NCBI GenBank assembly: GCA_013396635.1
Contig: WBMW01005300.1
Span: 132,718-196,717, forward strand
Source of the DNA: Penelope pileata
Taxonomy: Eukaryota; Chordata; Aves; Galliformes; Cracidae
Length of the DNA: 64,000 bases
Reading direction: 5' to 3'
Shown here one piece after another: positions 1 through 13,482 of this stretch. The notes under the pieces were generated by a model. The model ran no database searches and had not been told where the DNA came from. It saw nothing but the letters and a program-made list of their open reading frames with translations. The translations under genes and the position numbers were made by a program. Position 1 is the stretch's first letter; the number at the start of each line of letters is the position of its first letter.

Positions 1-7
1 TTCTAAC

Positions 8-32
8 AAAAAAAAAAAAAAAAAAAAAAAAA
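8..32. repeat. Poly(A) tract, 25 A
   Basis: An uninterrupted run of 25 A. No retrocopy or LINE body is visible in the seven bases before it, so whether it is the tail of an inserted element lying outside the window cannot be decided. It may equally be a simple repeat. Confidence 0.95.
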
Positions 33-367
33 CCATGCAGGAATGAACTGGAAAAGTTGTATTAAGAACCATTAATATGAAAGATATCAACGGTTTTATG
101 TTTTCGGGGAAACTGTTTCTTGTTCTTCCTAGAAGTTTTAGCTTCTCACCTCTCTCAAAGAGAATGGAAGCTTTTTTCTCTGCTTGAGAAGGTTTTTACA
201 AAAAAGGTTTAAACTGTGTTCTTGTTTCTAATTTAAAAAGTTTGGCTATAATGAAAAAGCAGCGGGGGTTGGACAGGGGCAAAATAGCAAAAGACATCTA
301 GCTTAACGTTCACCAAAAATGTTTTTAGCCTCCCGATTACGAAAACGACTTTCAGAGAGCCTCCGTT

Positions 368-379
368 GCCCTCTAGGGG
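368..379 (-). promoter_or_regulatory. CTCF-like core motif, candidate
   Basis: The bases GCCCTCTAGGGG match the reverse complement of the vertebrate CTCF core at all but one position. It sits in a small CpG-richer patch (about 319-470). This is a motif match read by eye; such matches occur by chance and only a weight-matrix score plus binding data would establish it. Confidence 0.2.
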
Positions 380-2450
380 AGAGCCTTAGCACTGGTTATG
401 GAGCTCAGCTCTACAGCCGCTGGGCACTTCTTGCCCCACTGCGTTTCCTGCTGTGCACTTTTGGAGAAGTTTTCTGCATTATGACATTATTAAAATTTGA
501 ATTAAAAAGTTAAGAGTTATTATTTGCTTCCAAGAATATTTTTCATGTTGGAAGACAACGTTAATAGTACCTTTTGTATCACAGTGTTTGGTAATGTATG
601 GTCATTTTAGAATAAATGCTGTGAAAATTTAAAACTACTTACATTACTAAAAGTGGTTTGTTTTTCTGATTGGAAGTCAGCACGGTTGTACTAATTGAAA
701 TGAGAAATAAGGTAACATTTCAACTTTGATTCTAAAAGCTTGTTGCAAATGTCAGGTGTGTTTCTAATTTACATTACAGTAATTCTGGTTTTCAGTTGAT
801 TCATAGTTATGACTGCTATCCTTATGAAATGACTTGTCCACAGTAATCCATAAATTGCTCCACTCACTCATGGGACTAAAATAACAATCCAAATTTATTT
901 TTTCCACTATTAGATCCCATTTTTCTTTTATAAGCTTCTAGAACTGATCATTCTGTCACACGCATTGGCACTCCATAATGCTATTACATATGTTCCTTCT
1001 TCCTTTTGATCTAAGCTTGTCTCTATGAAATATGTCAGTCCTGCTTTTCTGTGTTATATTTAGTTATTTAGGACATGATGTTATAGTGTTAATTTTTTAA
1101 ATTCATCTCAGGCATTTTGTCAAGTACCAGTATATTTTTATTCTTTTGCATCCCCAGTGTTTGAATATTCTTAACCCTGATCTTGTTTGCCATTTTTTGC
1201 AGTTTTCAGTATGCTCTCGTCTGACAAGTCCTCTTTAAACATCTGCTGTGTCAGCTGATACTGCAGTATCCACTGCAGTCTTGGAAAAGCTCCTTCTCTC
1301 CACATGTCTCCGTGGCTTCCATTTTCTTGCTGAGTACAGTTATCTATCTCCAACTTCCATGTAGAGAACCTCACACTTCTCACGCACAGTGAACTGAGCT
1401 TGATAAGATTATATTTAGCTGTATGAGTAGGATTTAAATCTAATAATCCTGCTGAGAAGAAGTTATTGACAGCAAGGAGACCTAAAGCACCTGTTTCACC
1501 TGTTACTTAGTTTGCATACTTTTGTAGTCAGCTTCCTCAGAACACTTTGTATTAGTATTTGTTACTGTAAAAAAATTGTTAAAAGTACAAGAAGGATGCA
1601 AGATCTAAAGGTAGAAAGTCAGCTCCTTCCAGGATTTGAAATAATCCTTTCCAGTTGTGACCTTCTCGGCTCTTCTGTATGACTCTCTGCAAATACCAGG
1701 GGCATCAGACTTAAGTGGCACTGTCAGGCTCACTCTTCCCCAGATTTGATACTTTTTATTTGTTTTGGAAACTCCATACTGATCAAGTTCTTAAAGGGGA
1801 GGAGAGGAACAAAGAACCAGAAGGTGAAAAGCACCAATGCACCTATTACCATACAACTGTATCTAGTTGATGGTTGTATTGACCTATTCTGGCCAAGGAT
1901 ACACAGTCATTAATGAAGTAATTAATGAATCCAGATCAGAATTTTGCAGTTGAAGAGTACAGGGCTTCTCCTGCACCTTCACGTATCATTGGCGGTTGTT
2001 CTGATGTGGAAACATAGACAATTCTTCCTCTGCCTAAAAATAGCTACATGATTAATATCATCCTCCCAGGCGACAAAGCTGGTGGCCAGGACCATTCCTG
2101 GGGGACTATACAGTCCTTGTCTTCTGCACAGGGTATCCCTGTCATTCGTGTGTTCCGTCCATCTCAGGTGGTTACACTTGTCAGGGAGTCCCATCTGATC
2201 CTAGTATTTGTCCTCCCCAAGCTTGCCACTAAGACCCTCACTCACCACACCCTGACTCAAAGTCACTGGAATGTTAGAGTGGGACAAAAGTAAATCCTGC
2301 ACTCACTGCATACTTGCATGGTTTGTCAAGGGTATATAGCAGCAATTCCTGCTGAGATTGGTTCGATTGCTGGAGTTCCATTGACACAATTCCTCCACCT
2401 CATGCCAGTTTTGCAGCAAAGAAGGAAGATCTACTCATTTAGATCAAGGT

Positions 2451-2483
2451 GGAACCTTCTCAAGGTTCCAGGTGGAACCTTCT
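2451..2483. promoter_or_regulatory. Heat-shock-element-like hairpin cluster
   Basis: The decamer GGAACCTTCT occurs at 2451-2460 and again at 2474-2483, each holding a GAAnnTTC pair as in heat-shock-factor sites. Between and overlapping them is a 9-bp inverted repeat with a 2-base loop (AAGGTTCCA at 2462-2470, TGGAACCTT at 2473-2481). A further GAA and TTC follow near 2490. Function is inferred from motif shape only. Confidence 0.25.
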
Positions 2484-4407
2484 TTTCCAGAACTTCTTTG
2501 TTTTCTTCTTCAGTGTAGAAGCTTGTACAGAACCTGAGAAAACATACTCAAAGTCATGTCTGTCTTCCAAAAGGAGACTTGTAGCTGAAAGAAGGGACCT
2601 CCAGAGCAGTGAGGCTTTTCAGTTCCCTCCCTGAGTCAGTGGGCAAAATCTGCTGTTCCCTCAACAACAGGATTTTTACCAAGGCTCTTGGTGTTCTTCT
2701 GTGATTCTCTTTTTTCCCCTGGGTTGGCTCCTTCCCCGTTTTTTCAACAGATGTCTGCTATACTTGATGGAATACCATCTGCGGCCTAACTCAGCATAGA
2801 AAGGCGTGCTTGTAACTTAGAGTGAGTCAAGGCCCTCCCGTCTCTTAGACCTGTTAGCAGTTGCTGGATCGTTCAGCTAGATCATGACAGCTACAAATAT
2901 AGTTCCCATGTGACTGGCTGCCGAGATTGATGCTTTAGGTGAAGCAACAACTGCAGTTGATCCTGAGCATACTGCAAATTAAACCTTGTATCTTGCTACA
3001 AGCCTCCCTCCTAAAATTTGATTTCTAGCTGAATTCATGCCCAAAATGTATGTACTGTTTATGTCTTTATCTTTTATATCCTTAATGCTTAATCCTCAAA
3101 ACATGCTCTATTTCCAGGCCTCATCCTAATCTTACAGATGGCTAGTCATGTCTCAGCTCCTTCCTCTTCTTGATAGATAGCTAAGTTCACTTATCTTGTA
3201 AATGCTTGGTCTCTAGCACATCATTACTGAAAACAAGAATTGTATATTCTCTGTTCAGGGTGGTTATCTAGTCAGTGCTTGGGGGATTTTGTCAAGAAAA
3301 GTCTCCTGTCACATTTGGTTTTTCTTTCACAGACAAGAATTCATTAATTCAGAGCAAGACACAGGCATCTCTCACAGTCTTGTTAAGGTTGTTATTTAGC
3401 AGCAGGGCAAATGAATCAAGACTCCATCCACCTCTGCAAATGCATATTGTGATTATGTGGTCTCCAGGCTGTCAGAAACATTTTCTAATCAGGGAAAGGC
3501 AACTCAACCAATTTTTCTCTATTTTAGTTCTTGTACCACGCAGCTCCTGCATTATCTGACACTTTATTTCTATCTTAAAAAAGCCTGATACATAAAAAGC
3601 TATGCAAAAGCTGATAGTCCCATGTGTTTCTGGGTCCTTTCCATGTTATGCGAGACTGTTTTTCATTGTTCACCATGTTTTTATTACCTCCTTATATATT
3701 AAAGGCCTGTGTCTCACATCTGTCCGAGGACCTTGGCAGGCTGATGTTGATAAGCTGAAGGTTATACCCTCAATTTTGGCCTATATTTAATAGCTGTAAA
3801 CAAATGAAATATGATGTGTGAAGCTCATCATTGCCCCAGCTACAGGAAACTTCTTGTCATTTCTCTCTGCTGCAACCTTGCATTCTACAAATTTAGTTGG
3901 AAGTTTCCTAAAGGGTTCTGTATTTCCATCTCATTAAATATCTGAACTGTCATTTCCTTTTAGTTGTTATATATGTGAGTACAGTTGTCGTGAAACTTGC
4001 CCATGAACTGCATTCCAAAAGACTTGTTCCCTTTGTTTATTTTTTGCAGAATAGCTGCAGAGCGAGTATTAGTACTCCAGGTCTCCCCAGACATCCCAGT
4101 ATTGTGTCATATCTTGCCTATAGGGATCTTTGTGAGGGAGAGGATAAACTGGCCTTCCTATGAACAACAGTATGCATAGTTGGTTATAACAGCATTGCTG
4201 GAGCTAATGTGTTACGTCATTGAGGATGAGGGGAATTCTAGAGGCTTGCAAAATGGAAGTCACAGTGCCTGTTTTTGAAAGGAATGGGAGAAGAAGACAA
4301 CAAAAGGTATTACGCTTTGTACCCTTTCTGTTTCTAAAAATAGACAAGAATAAATTACCTGCTTGTAAGCACTAGAAGACAACACGTAGTGAGCAACAGT
4401 TTACACT

Positions 4408-4488
4408 AATAAATCAATCAATCAATTAATGATTAAATAATAAATTATTATTTAATTAATTTATTTAATTAATTATCAAATTAATTTC
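4408..4488. repeat. AT-rich low-complexity block
   Basis: Begins with a short ATCA tetranucleotide run (AATCAATCAATCAATT) and continues as TTAATTAA/TTTAATTAATTT units. It is almost free of G and C for 80 bases and locally self-complementary. It looks like a simple repeat that has decayed. Confidence 0.85.
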
Positions 4489-7400
4489 CTCTATGTGAGG
4501 AACTTGTCTAATAGGAGAACCGTGTGACAGATCTTAAATCTAAAGTATGAAAATACTGGCTGAGTAAAGCTTTCATAAGGAAGGGATAGATCGGTGTAAG
4601 GCTACCTTTAAACCTAGGGCTTAAAAAGCACAAAAATTATTAGTGGTTCCTGTGGGATCAAGAGAAGGGATGAAGGGGCTAAAGGAGACATGGCGATGCC
4701 ATTAATTCCATGTTTTCTTTTGAAACAAATCTGCAAATTCTCTGGCAATGATAGGTGTGCTGGCTTTAATTTTTCTCCATCATTAATTTAAAGTATGGAA
4801 AGTAACAACCCAAACTGAAATGATAGTAGCTTTCCACAGCCGGCACACTGGGCAGGTGTTGCTGTCAAAAACACTTTAGAACAAAGTAGAGTCTAGGAGG
4901 AGACCCTGAACTGAAATGATTGTTTAGCTTGAATAGAGAGTCTTTCCAAAATGTGAAATTCAGTGGGATTTGTACTAAAATCATCTAACTATCAGAGTTT
5001 TTTTTTTAAAAAAAAAAAAAAACACTTTTAGAAATTTCCCATAGTATACAAAAATCTAGTGAAGTTTGTAAACGTTGATGCTAAAGTGGTCCAGGAAGCT
5101 TTTTGACAGGTCAGAAAATTCTGCTCCCCTCTAAAAGGTGCTCCTACTTTAGGGATATTTCAGTACCTACATGGCTGAAGATAAATAGGTAGTATCTGGA
5201 AATCAGGCTTTCAGGAGCATGATGTTTTATTCCTCAATTATGGTTCCAAAATGACTTTTTCTAGCTGATATTTATTATTGTTATAGCAGTAGGTCTAATG
5301 GTCAATATTTATACTACAGTTATCAGCAGGAGCAGTCTCAATATGTTTTGGTAACAGACTTGCCTGTACAGGTAGTTCTTCTTTTGAGAAAACAGGGAAG
5401 CTAGAATCTAGTCATTTTTTTCTACTGTATTTGAATCTGCTGGATTAAAGGTGTTATTCTACTCAAAAACAGATAGTTAGTGACTTCTAGGATTGATTTA
5501 TTTCAGAATTGTGTCCAACGATCATGTTTCAAGTGACCACCAGTCAAAATTCAGTAGGTTAGTAAAAGTTTTTGAGCATTTAAAGAAGAAATCATTACAG
5601 ACTTGTGGTCCATTCTACATTCTGTACATGTAATACTCTCTACTCCCTGATGACACTTAAAACAATCATGTTTTTGTCGTGCTTAGGTGAAGTATCCTCT
5701 GTTTGGCAATGGATAACACCAGCTTAAGATTTTAGGGGAACTAAAAATTGTGTGAATTATCTAGTGCAGAGTTTTTGCTGTGGTTGGAATTAAAGAGTAA
5801 TACTTTTTATTTTCAATTTTCGTTTGCGTTATGTGGTGCAATGATCGCACAAATGCTTAATATAAAATTAGAGAGAGAATTACATAACCCTGATGCAAAC
5901 AAATGAACATTATTAAGTCTTTATTACAGTTTAGAATATTTAATAGTTTCTTCTGAACAAAGTCCAATGAGAAACAGAAAGACATTCTTAATTTAGCTCT
6001 ATGAAAGTGAGAAGGAAGAAGGCTGAAATCTGCTTAAATGTTTTGTTGAATTACAGTATTTTGCTAATATAACAGAAGCTAATTTCTAATAATAAAAGTT
6101 TTTCCAGAGAGGAATAAATGGAAAGAATGCAGAGGAAGACTGGGAATCTCTGCCAGGCAGACGGAACTATGAAATTCCACACAACATAGGCATACTACTC
6201 CTAGTTTTGAACAAACTTGACTATATTCAGCAAAAATGTTAAAAACATTCATCCTCTCTCACTTGTGTAAAGAAAACTTTATGAAGTCCAACCTGTACAC
6301 GGTGTTCATTTGCACAGTTTCAATTGTCTTCGATACCTGTGAAAACTTATGCTAAAAAAACCCTGCTGTGCAGTGGGACACTTTATTGCATATTCTTCAG
6401 TGTGTGTTTCTAACCTGATTTATCTCTGTGATACTTCTGTACCACAGTAATTAAACCACCCTTTCCAATTGAGTTGCAAGCAGGTCCAAATGCAAGCTTA
6501 CAGCATTCAGAAAGCTGAAAATCAAAATTTCCCAATCTGATCTTTTTCTTGAAGGTTTTAACTTGGCAAATATCTCCATTGAATAATGAACCTCATCACT
6601 AAACATTGCTGAATCTGAGCCTAGCTGATTACTTCCAGTAAACCGCAGTCAGTGCAATCACAGATAAGAGTTCTGTTAAGTCAGTGGAATGATCACTGAA
6701 ATATAACTGTGGGCAGACTGAAGAAGACCACCCCTTCCCCAGCACTTTTCATGCTCCTGGGCTGGGAGAATGTGCTCTGCCTTGGCAGCTCTGCAGTACT
6801 TGATACAAATGGTACAGCTATGAAGCACAGACCGAAAAACAACAGCAGAGGGAGGCATACGAATATGCACAGGAGAAAATATGTAGAAATGAGACCTGAA
6901 AGCAAACGAGGAAAAGAGAACGCCTGCCTGACAGAGGGACAGAGGAGGGCAGGACTGCAGAAGCAGAAGGGGGAGAGGGACTGCACTTTTGAGTCTCAGC
7001 AAAACCTGTCCATTGCTGAGGTTCATTAAAGGCAGGGCAGGGAACAATTTTTAACTTCCAGGAATTCCAGGGAGGAGTTGGGGGAGTTGGGTTTGGGCAC
7101 TTTTCTTTGGGTCACGTTGCAGGTAAAACATTCCACTCAGAATTTTTATTTATTACCAGTTAACACTAATTTCTGGTCACTGATTTGGGTACTGGGGGAA
7201 AAAAAATCATAACTAAAGAAACACTTTGGGAAACATCTTTTGTTTGCTCAGCGTTGGCCAAACACCCTTCTCACCCTGCCCAGACCATCGCTTTGCTGCA
7301 GGTCATACTCGGTCATCCCAGGCAGGAGGCAGGGGTCTAAGCATGGTGGCTGCTCTCTGCCCTCTGTCCTCCTCAGTAGTCACCTTTCATCTTCCTTCAT

Positions 7401-10400
7401 GCCACACATCCCCAGAAAGATATTCCACATTGTCCCCAAAGCCTTGGACATCTCCCCTCAGCTGGAGTGGGAGCGCTGGTTCTCTCTGGCTGCCAAAATG
7501 CCCTGCGTTCAGAAGTGATGCTACCCTGAAGCCTCAGAGGCACAAAGCTTTTTTCTTTCTGCTACTTTTCTTGCTCAGACCTCAGGTGAAGGAGAATTTT
7601 GGTGTTAGTTTGCCACTAACACCAAAAGGATTTGTTTTTTTTCTCACTAAGTTGGCACCTCAATGCCACGGTGTCTAGATACAAACAGAACTTCCTGAAA
7701 CTCAAAACCAAGATTGTCCCAGCTTGCTAAGGAATTTTTAAGATTTCACTGAAAACGTGTCTACATCAGTGAGGAGGTGCTTTAGCTCTGGGCTCTCCCT
7801 TTGTATATTGGATTGAGGGGCAAAATCTCTCTCTGGTAAAATTCCATTTCAGCATCTGTTGCAGTGCTTTCAAGCCATTCATTTTAGAGAGCCATATGGG
7901 TACACCCCAGTAGTCTTCCTCCTATTTAAGTCCAAAACATAATATGTCTGAGGAATAACAAAAGGATGTGTTGTCAAAACTTTCCGTCCCGAAGTGCTGA
8001 AACAGTAGCCCTGTCAAATTCAATGGGGCAGGATTTTGCCCTTATCTGACTGCCATGGGGCCTCTCCTTTTCTACTGTTTTTACCCTTTTTACTTTTCTC
8101 ATGTAAAAAGGTAGCTATTAGGATGCTAGCTTTTGGGAAGAATGTCATAGGAACTTTCACTGTGGGGGTTCATCGTTGCTTCTGATATGCTGAAGGAAGG
8201 AGGACAGCAGACTGCCTTCCATGTTGGACTCCCTGCCTGCTATCAAAGCTGCAACTTTCACGAACAGAAAGAACCTTAAAATGCTTGTGAGCCCTCAGAC
8301 TTATCTCATCTGATGATTACATTCTAGTTCTAATACACAGCATGGTTATTATATTAAAACCAGTGTTTACATCTTTTTCTATTCTCATTTTTCATTGAAT
8401 GTTTTCCAAAGCATGTACAGCCTCTGTTCATAGGAATTACACATGACTTTGAACGGCAAATTCAAATAACAGTGTTTTGGTACAGTGTGAGCCTTGCCCG
8501 AATTATCACATTTTGGATCGGTCTCTGCTGTGCATAATCAAAACAGTTTTGAATCATTTACTTCATGTGTCCTAAAACAGCCTGCTGAGTTTTCAAAGTA
8601 ATATGCAGTGTATTCCACCAGAGAGTACATTTGCGTATTAAAAGCAAGATACAAAGATAAATATCTCCTCACAGTATCTGTATAAGTTAAATAAAATATC
8701 TTTACTTCTTTTTGTTGATAGAAATATTAAAGTAGGAAGTCAAAGGATTTGACAGGAAAGTTACAGAGGATAAGCATGCCGTGATTTACAACTCTATTTC
8801 TTAAGCATAAGAAAACTTTGCCCTGGTAAGCATATCTGAGTCAGAGATTGGGGCATCTTCTGCAAGACCTTCCCCCTTCAGCAGAAGACTGAGGTGAGCT
8901 ACGCTTCCCAGGGAGCTTAAAATCTTCATTACAACTGACCTTATTACATTTATGTTGTTGCTCACTGCTGCTTGGGTACTGGAGAATCCGCCTGCTGATG
9001 TCAAGTCCAAATATAATGAATAGGCTGTAGAATCAGCGCATGAAGCGTGCAGATGGCTCCCATAAACACTCTCACTTATCTTCTGTTCCTGACTACACAT
9101 AAATCACTAGCTCCATCTGTCTGCTCTTTCTTTCTGTGTCTTGGGCATTATAACTCATTAGGAGGTAGCAGGGAAACTCATCCCAAGCTGCAAGGGTTTT
9201 TGCCAAAAAGCACAAGACACTGAACTCAAACCTCAGGAAAACACACTCGTCAGCATTTTGCTGATGATTCCTTTGCAGAAATAAATGCCTGTTTATTTTA
9301 AACGCCTGTCAAGGTAGAGAACAGGCTATTTGAAAGCCTGGGGTATCAGGCAAGAAATTCTCACTCCCTATTTTTATGTGCTTCACAGTGAGGGGGAGTG
9401 ATGGCAAGCACAGAAATCCTGACAGATTTCACCATCATTCTGCTTGGCCTGGAGTCACTTTCAGTCCCCCATGCTTGCCTGCTTACTATAAATAACATCC
9501 TGTCAGGGGAAAAAAAAAAAAAAAAGAATTTGCAGCTTCTTAGTCAGTTGCTAGCAATAGGAAGCTATTCTCATGCTGTTAGTCAAGTCTGTGAGGCTCT
9601 GGCTTGGATTTCTATAATCATATCTATAATAAACACAGATTGGTTATGCTACATGTTGGGGGCTTTGCAAGACACCAGGTGAAGCAAGCACTTAAATAGG
9701 CTCAGCTGCAGAAAGGGAGCAACATAGGATGATGCAGTCTGAGAGGGAAAAGACTACAGCAAAAAAATGAGAGTTAACCAGAAACCCTGAGGGTTTGGGA
9801 GGAAATGAGTTTGTGAGTGAGAGGAAGACATCTATTGATGGAGCATGGCCAAGCACGGCAGCTGTGGGCAGCAGTGACCCCAGCGTACTGAGGTGGTAAG
9901 GGTGCCCTCAGGTGAGAATTCTCATTTCTGCTTGCGGGTGTTTTTTCCTAATTAAAAAGTTTTACACATTTTTTTTACCGATGATTACCTTTTAAACATG
10001 ATTTGGAAACTGAGTGATGATTTCTGATGTCTGAAAGTCACTACTAGCATATGTAGCTTATTAAAATATCCCCGTTTTGACCCCTGAAGGCTTACTTACT
10101 CACTGCCTGTTTATCCCAGTGCAGATGTGTCCTCTTTGCTGTGTCAGGCACAAGTCCTGATCCAAAAGAGTGCTCGCACTGTGTGGAGGCTGTGTCCTGT
10201 CACGCACACACTGATGTTCTTCTGACAAGTGTTTGAGGTGCGCAGCCCTGCACGCCTAAGTGTGAGATTCCAGGTGTCTCAGGGAGTGACGTAATGAGGG
10301 CAGGGGAAGAGGCATTCAGCTGTCCAGCCCTTGGCTTGGCCAGCTGCCACACAGGTCTTGTCTCCTTCGTCTGATGGTGTAGCTCATGACGGGAAAAATC

Positions 10401-10810
10401 TCTCAGTGAAGAACAAGATCAGTTGCTCTGGCCTCTTGTAAAGTTGTTTGCTGAGATCAGGTTGCTGTTATTCATTAAGAATCTTCTGGGTTTTTTACTC
10501 CCCGTCCTTCAGAGACCTGTGTTCTTCCCACTGTAGGACTTTTCTCAATTAAGACATGCCTTAGGAAGTTGTTTCTTGTAAGCATTTTGCCAGCCTGTCA
10601 TGTAAGGCTGTGGCCTTGCTCAGTGGGTGCACAGGCTTAGCCCAGGCTAAGAGGTGAAGCAGGGCACGTGTGCTGTTTACTCACCCAGCACAGATTTCTT
10701 CATGGCTTGTTCCTTGCTTCTCATCTCACATTAAATTTTCTGGCTCCTATATACCCTTCAGACAAAGTGGCCTTGGGGGAAACTCTCACAGCTCGCCATG
10801 CTGCCATCTG
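4489..10810. other. Non-coding stretch, no gene recognised
   Basis: Mostly AT-leaning single-copy sequence. It holds a T10-A15 homopolymer junction at 4998-5022 and an A16 run at 9510-9525. Open frames at about 6.7-7.0 kb exist on both strands and at 7.2-7.7 kb on the plus strand, but none resembles a protein I know. No CR1 or LTR body is recognised here. Confidence 0.7.
6842..6856 (+). promoter_or_regulatory. CTCF-like core motif, candidate
   Basis: ACAGCAGAGGGAGGC is close to the forward CTCF core (CCAGCAGAGGGCG type), differing at the first base and near the end. Motif match by eye only. Confidence 0.2.
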
Positions 10811-10970
10811 AAGTGGTCACAGCACCAGGCCTGCTGGAGTTCAAGGGGCATTTGGATGCCCTCAGACATAGAGTTTTGCTATCAGGCATAGGGTTTGATT
10901 TTAGGTGGTCCTGTGTGGAGCTGGGAGATCGACTCAATGATCCCTTCCAGCTCTGTGATTCTGTGATCTT
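10811..10970 (+). mobile_element. CR1 LINE 3' fragment, sense on plus strand
   Basis: The text GGAGTTCAAGGGGCATTTGG followed by GTGGTCCTGTGTGGAGCTGG, then GACTCAATGATCCCTTCCAG, is the usual 3' end of avian CR1. The copy finishes in two tandem octamer units of the TCTGTGAT phase, the CR1 3' signature. Only about 160 bp remain, the 5' truncation typical of this family, so no reverse-transcriptase ORF survives. Confidence 0.88.
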
Positions 10971-12959
10971 AGAAACGAATGCAGCCTGTTAGCTCTCTCA
11001 CCTCTGTATGGGAGGTCCGATATTGGCCGTGAAACATCGATGTGCTCGCAGTCATTTCACTCAGAGGCCTGTGAGTACTGGCAGAAAAATGCATTTTTCT
11101 CTAACTCCTTTCCAGAATGATGGAACTGATATTGGTGCGTTCCCCAGAAGTATTTTTCCTATTCTGATCAATTACTATCCAGTGAGGTATTTTAAATCTT
11201 ATTCATACACATAACTCAATTACATTTTTAGAAACAGTTTCAGAAGACCGATGCAGGCCATTATGCAGGAATCTTTACGTTGTTATATGCTGACTTTCTT
11301 CTGAACTTTTTTGTCCAAAGAAACAACTGATAAAACAATGTGGGTGTCTGTACAGAAGTGTTACATTAGATACATCAATTTATATCACAGTTTGGCTGAA
11401 TTAACAGGGGCGTCTGCAGGCAAGATTCTAGTGTGAATTTTCTATCCTCATTCAAACATAAGAATTATCTGTTGCAATTCTTCCAAGTTTTTTTTTTTTA
11501 TTCCTACATCTTTCATGCATCCCCCCGCATACAGCAGTATCTCATAACTAGATATGTGCAATTTAAATTATTTATCACGTTGATGTTTTCTGATATTCCC
11601 TTAGAAAATTTATGATGTTCTTGTTTAGCCTACCTCATGCACACTGAGGGGCTACTCCTGGTGCAAACAAATATTTTTCTAGCACTTTTTTTTCATCCCT
11701 GTGTGTGGCTTTAGATGAAAAAAAACCATTTCCATTAGAATGTAAAACATTGTGAGATTGCAGTATTATAATCCTTTCTGGTTGTATGAAGCAAAGAAAG
11801 TCTATCTACAGCAGCAGGAACAGGCTGATGACAAGAAAAACATCCTGCCTAACGCCCAACACATTTCAGTCAGGCTGAAGTTTATGGTAACTGCTGGATG
11901 GCTGCTGCTGTGCACGAGGTGTATCTCGTAACTACTCCTCCAGGCTATGGCTTCGTAATAAAATCTCCCAGAGCCCTCACTCTCTGTCAGCTCATACTTC
12001 TTTTATTTAGAAAATACCCTGGGAACTCAACGATCTGTCAGAGCGAGATTGTTCAGCCTTCTGGATGCACTGTGGAGCTGATCTTGTCCTTCACTTTTCC
12101 CTGCCTGTCCAGGAAGGAACAAGCTGCTGATGATTTTGACCTTTTCATAGAAGAGATTTGGGGTTGTTAGACATGGGTCCTTTGGCATTATTTGGTATTT
12201 TTATTGTAGTTATAAGACACACAGAATCCAGAGCGAAGTCTACTGTTTTCTTTTATGTACCCAAAGAGGTAAATAATACATAAGATCAAAGATACTTTCA
12301 CTGCCTTCCTGGATTTTTATGTGCTCCTTTTCATTTTACTGTTTCATTATGCAGACAGCTGCTTATTAGGCCATACATCATTCTGTTTCTTTTGATGGTG
12401 TTGCTACATACACCCAAAGCAGAATAACAGTATTCAAAATATAGGTCGCTTTGCTTTTGGTTTCCTTGCTTTACACACAGTGGAATGAATAACACTTTTT
12501 TTTTTTAAGGCTGTGACTTACAAAATTCTGGAAGAATTGTATTTTTATACAGCATATTGATTATAAATAGCGTTTGAAAACTGGAAGTCTAATAGATACA
12601 TTTCAGACTTTGGGATTATATATATTGCATATTATTTCACTAAGTAGTGAAACTGAGGGAGAATGGAGGAAAAAGATTCTCTCTAGAGTGTCAGTGCTGG
12701 GTTTGTTATGGTACATTGCAGCACAAAGGCTAAGGTCAGCTGTAAGAGGAAACACCATCAGGGTTTGCATGCCTAAAAAGCAGACAGAGCTGTAGTACAT
12801 GTCTACAATATGGCAAATCTCAGAGAGGCTCCAGCAGCCCCATCCAAGTATACATTCCTGTTGTCCTGGCTCTTGGTCTTGGCACAGAGAAAGAAAAGAG
12901 GGTCGTAATCATTGGTCTGTCTTCTACCAGTGCACCCATCAAAGCCCTGTCAGGTGGAG
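10971..12959. other. Non-coding stretch, no gene recognised
   Basis: AT-rich sequence with short open frames (90 codons or fewer) that do not resemble known proteins, and a T11 run at 12496-12506. I see no other repeat between the CR1 tail and the LTR. Confidence 0.7.
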
Positions 12960-12964
12960 CCAGG
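12960..12964. repeat. Target-site duplication, left copy
   Basis: CCAGG directly before the LTR's TG end; identical to the five bases directly after its CA end. Confidence 0.8.
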
Positions 12965-13482
12965 TGTCTTAGTTTCTAACTGAAACTTTCTCTCAGTGTT
13001 TGCTACAAAGCTGTGTTTTGGTTCTAGAAGGAAAACAAGGCTGATAACACCCAGCAGTGCTGAACAGAACCAAGGACATTTGTATGTCTCTGCCAGGAGA
13101 GTAAAGAGGCTGGGGGAGGGTGCAGGGAGCTGGGAGGGGACAGGACCAGGGCAGCTGACCCAAACTGACCAAAGGGATATTCCATGCCATATGACATCAT
13201 GTAATATAAGGAATGGAAGTGAGCTGGGAGGGCCCGTTTGCTTGGGGATTGGCTGAGCATCGGTCGCGGTTGGTGAGCAATTGCTTTGTACAATCGTTTT
13301 GTATATAATTATCGTTACTGTTATTGTACTCTATTTTCCTCTTTCTGTTAGTAAATAGCTTTATCTCAACCCATGAGTTCTACCTTATTTCTCGATTCTC
13401 TCCCCCATCCCAGCTGGGAGGAGGGCAGGGGTGAGTGAAAGGCTGTGTGGTGTTTCCAGGCCTGCCGGCTGAAACCACAACA
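12965..13482 (+). mobile_element. Solo LTR, ERVL-type endogenous retrovirus
   Basis: A 518-bp element beginning TGTCTTAG and ending CCACAACA, so it has the TG...CA ends of an LTR. It is flanked by a perfect 5-bp target duplication, CCAGG, at 12960-12964 and 13483-13487; five bases fits the ERVL class. Internal landmarks match the LTR common across birds: GCTGATAACACCCAGCAGTG, AGGGATATTCCATGCCATAT, a CRE-like TGACATCA at 13192-13199, a TATA-like TATAAG at 13205-13210, a poly(A)-signal variant AGTAAA at 13350-13355, then TTTATCTCAACCCATGAGTT and CTCTCCCCCATCCCAGCTGG. No gag, pol or env sequence and no second LTR follow, so it is a solo LTR left by recombination between the two LTRs of a former provirus. 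The class assignment is from memory of the family; the ends and duplication are seen directly. Confidence 0.88.

Larger units (their letters stand above)
33..4407. other. Non-coding stretch, no gene recognised
   Basis: AT-leaning sequence with short open frames only (under 95 codons) and none that resembles a known protein. Bases 319-513 are locally richer in CpG and GC than their surroundings. From about 1.0 to 4.2 kb the plus strand is T-rich. No interspersed repeat is recognised. Two short motif features inside it are listed separately. Confidence 0.7.

Noticed and set aside
8..32. Poly(A) run as the tail of a processed pseudogene
   Set aside because: The sequence that would be the gene body lies outside the window; retrocopies are also rare in birds because CR1 does not use poly(A) tails.
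10013..10087. Possible C/D-box snoRNA (GTGATGA ... CTGA, 75 bases)
   Set aside because: The flanks of the boxes do not pair to form the required terminal stem, and both boxes are short motifs that occur by chance.
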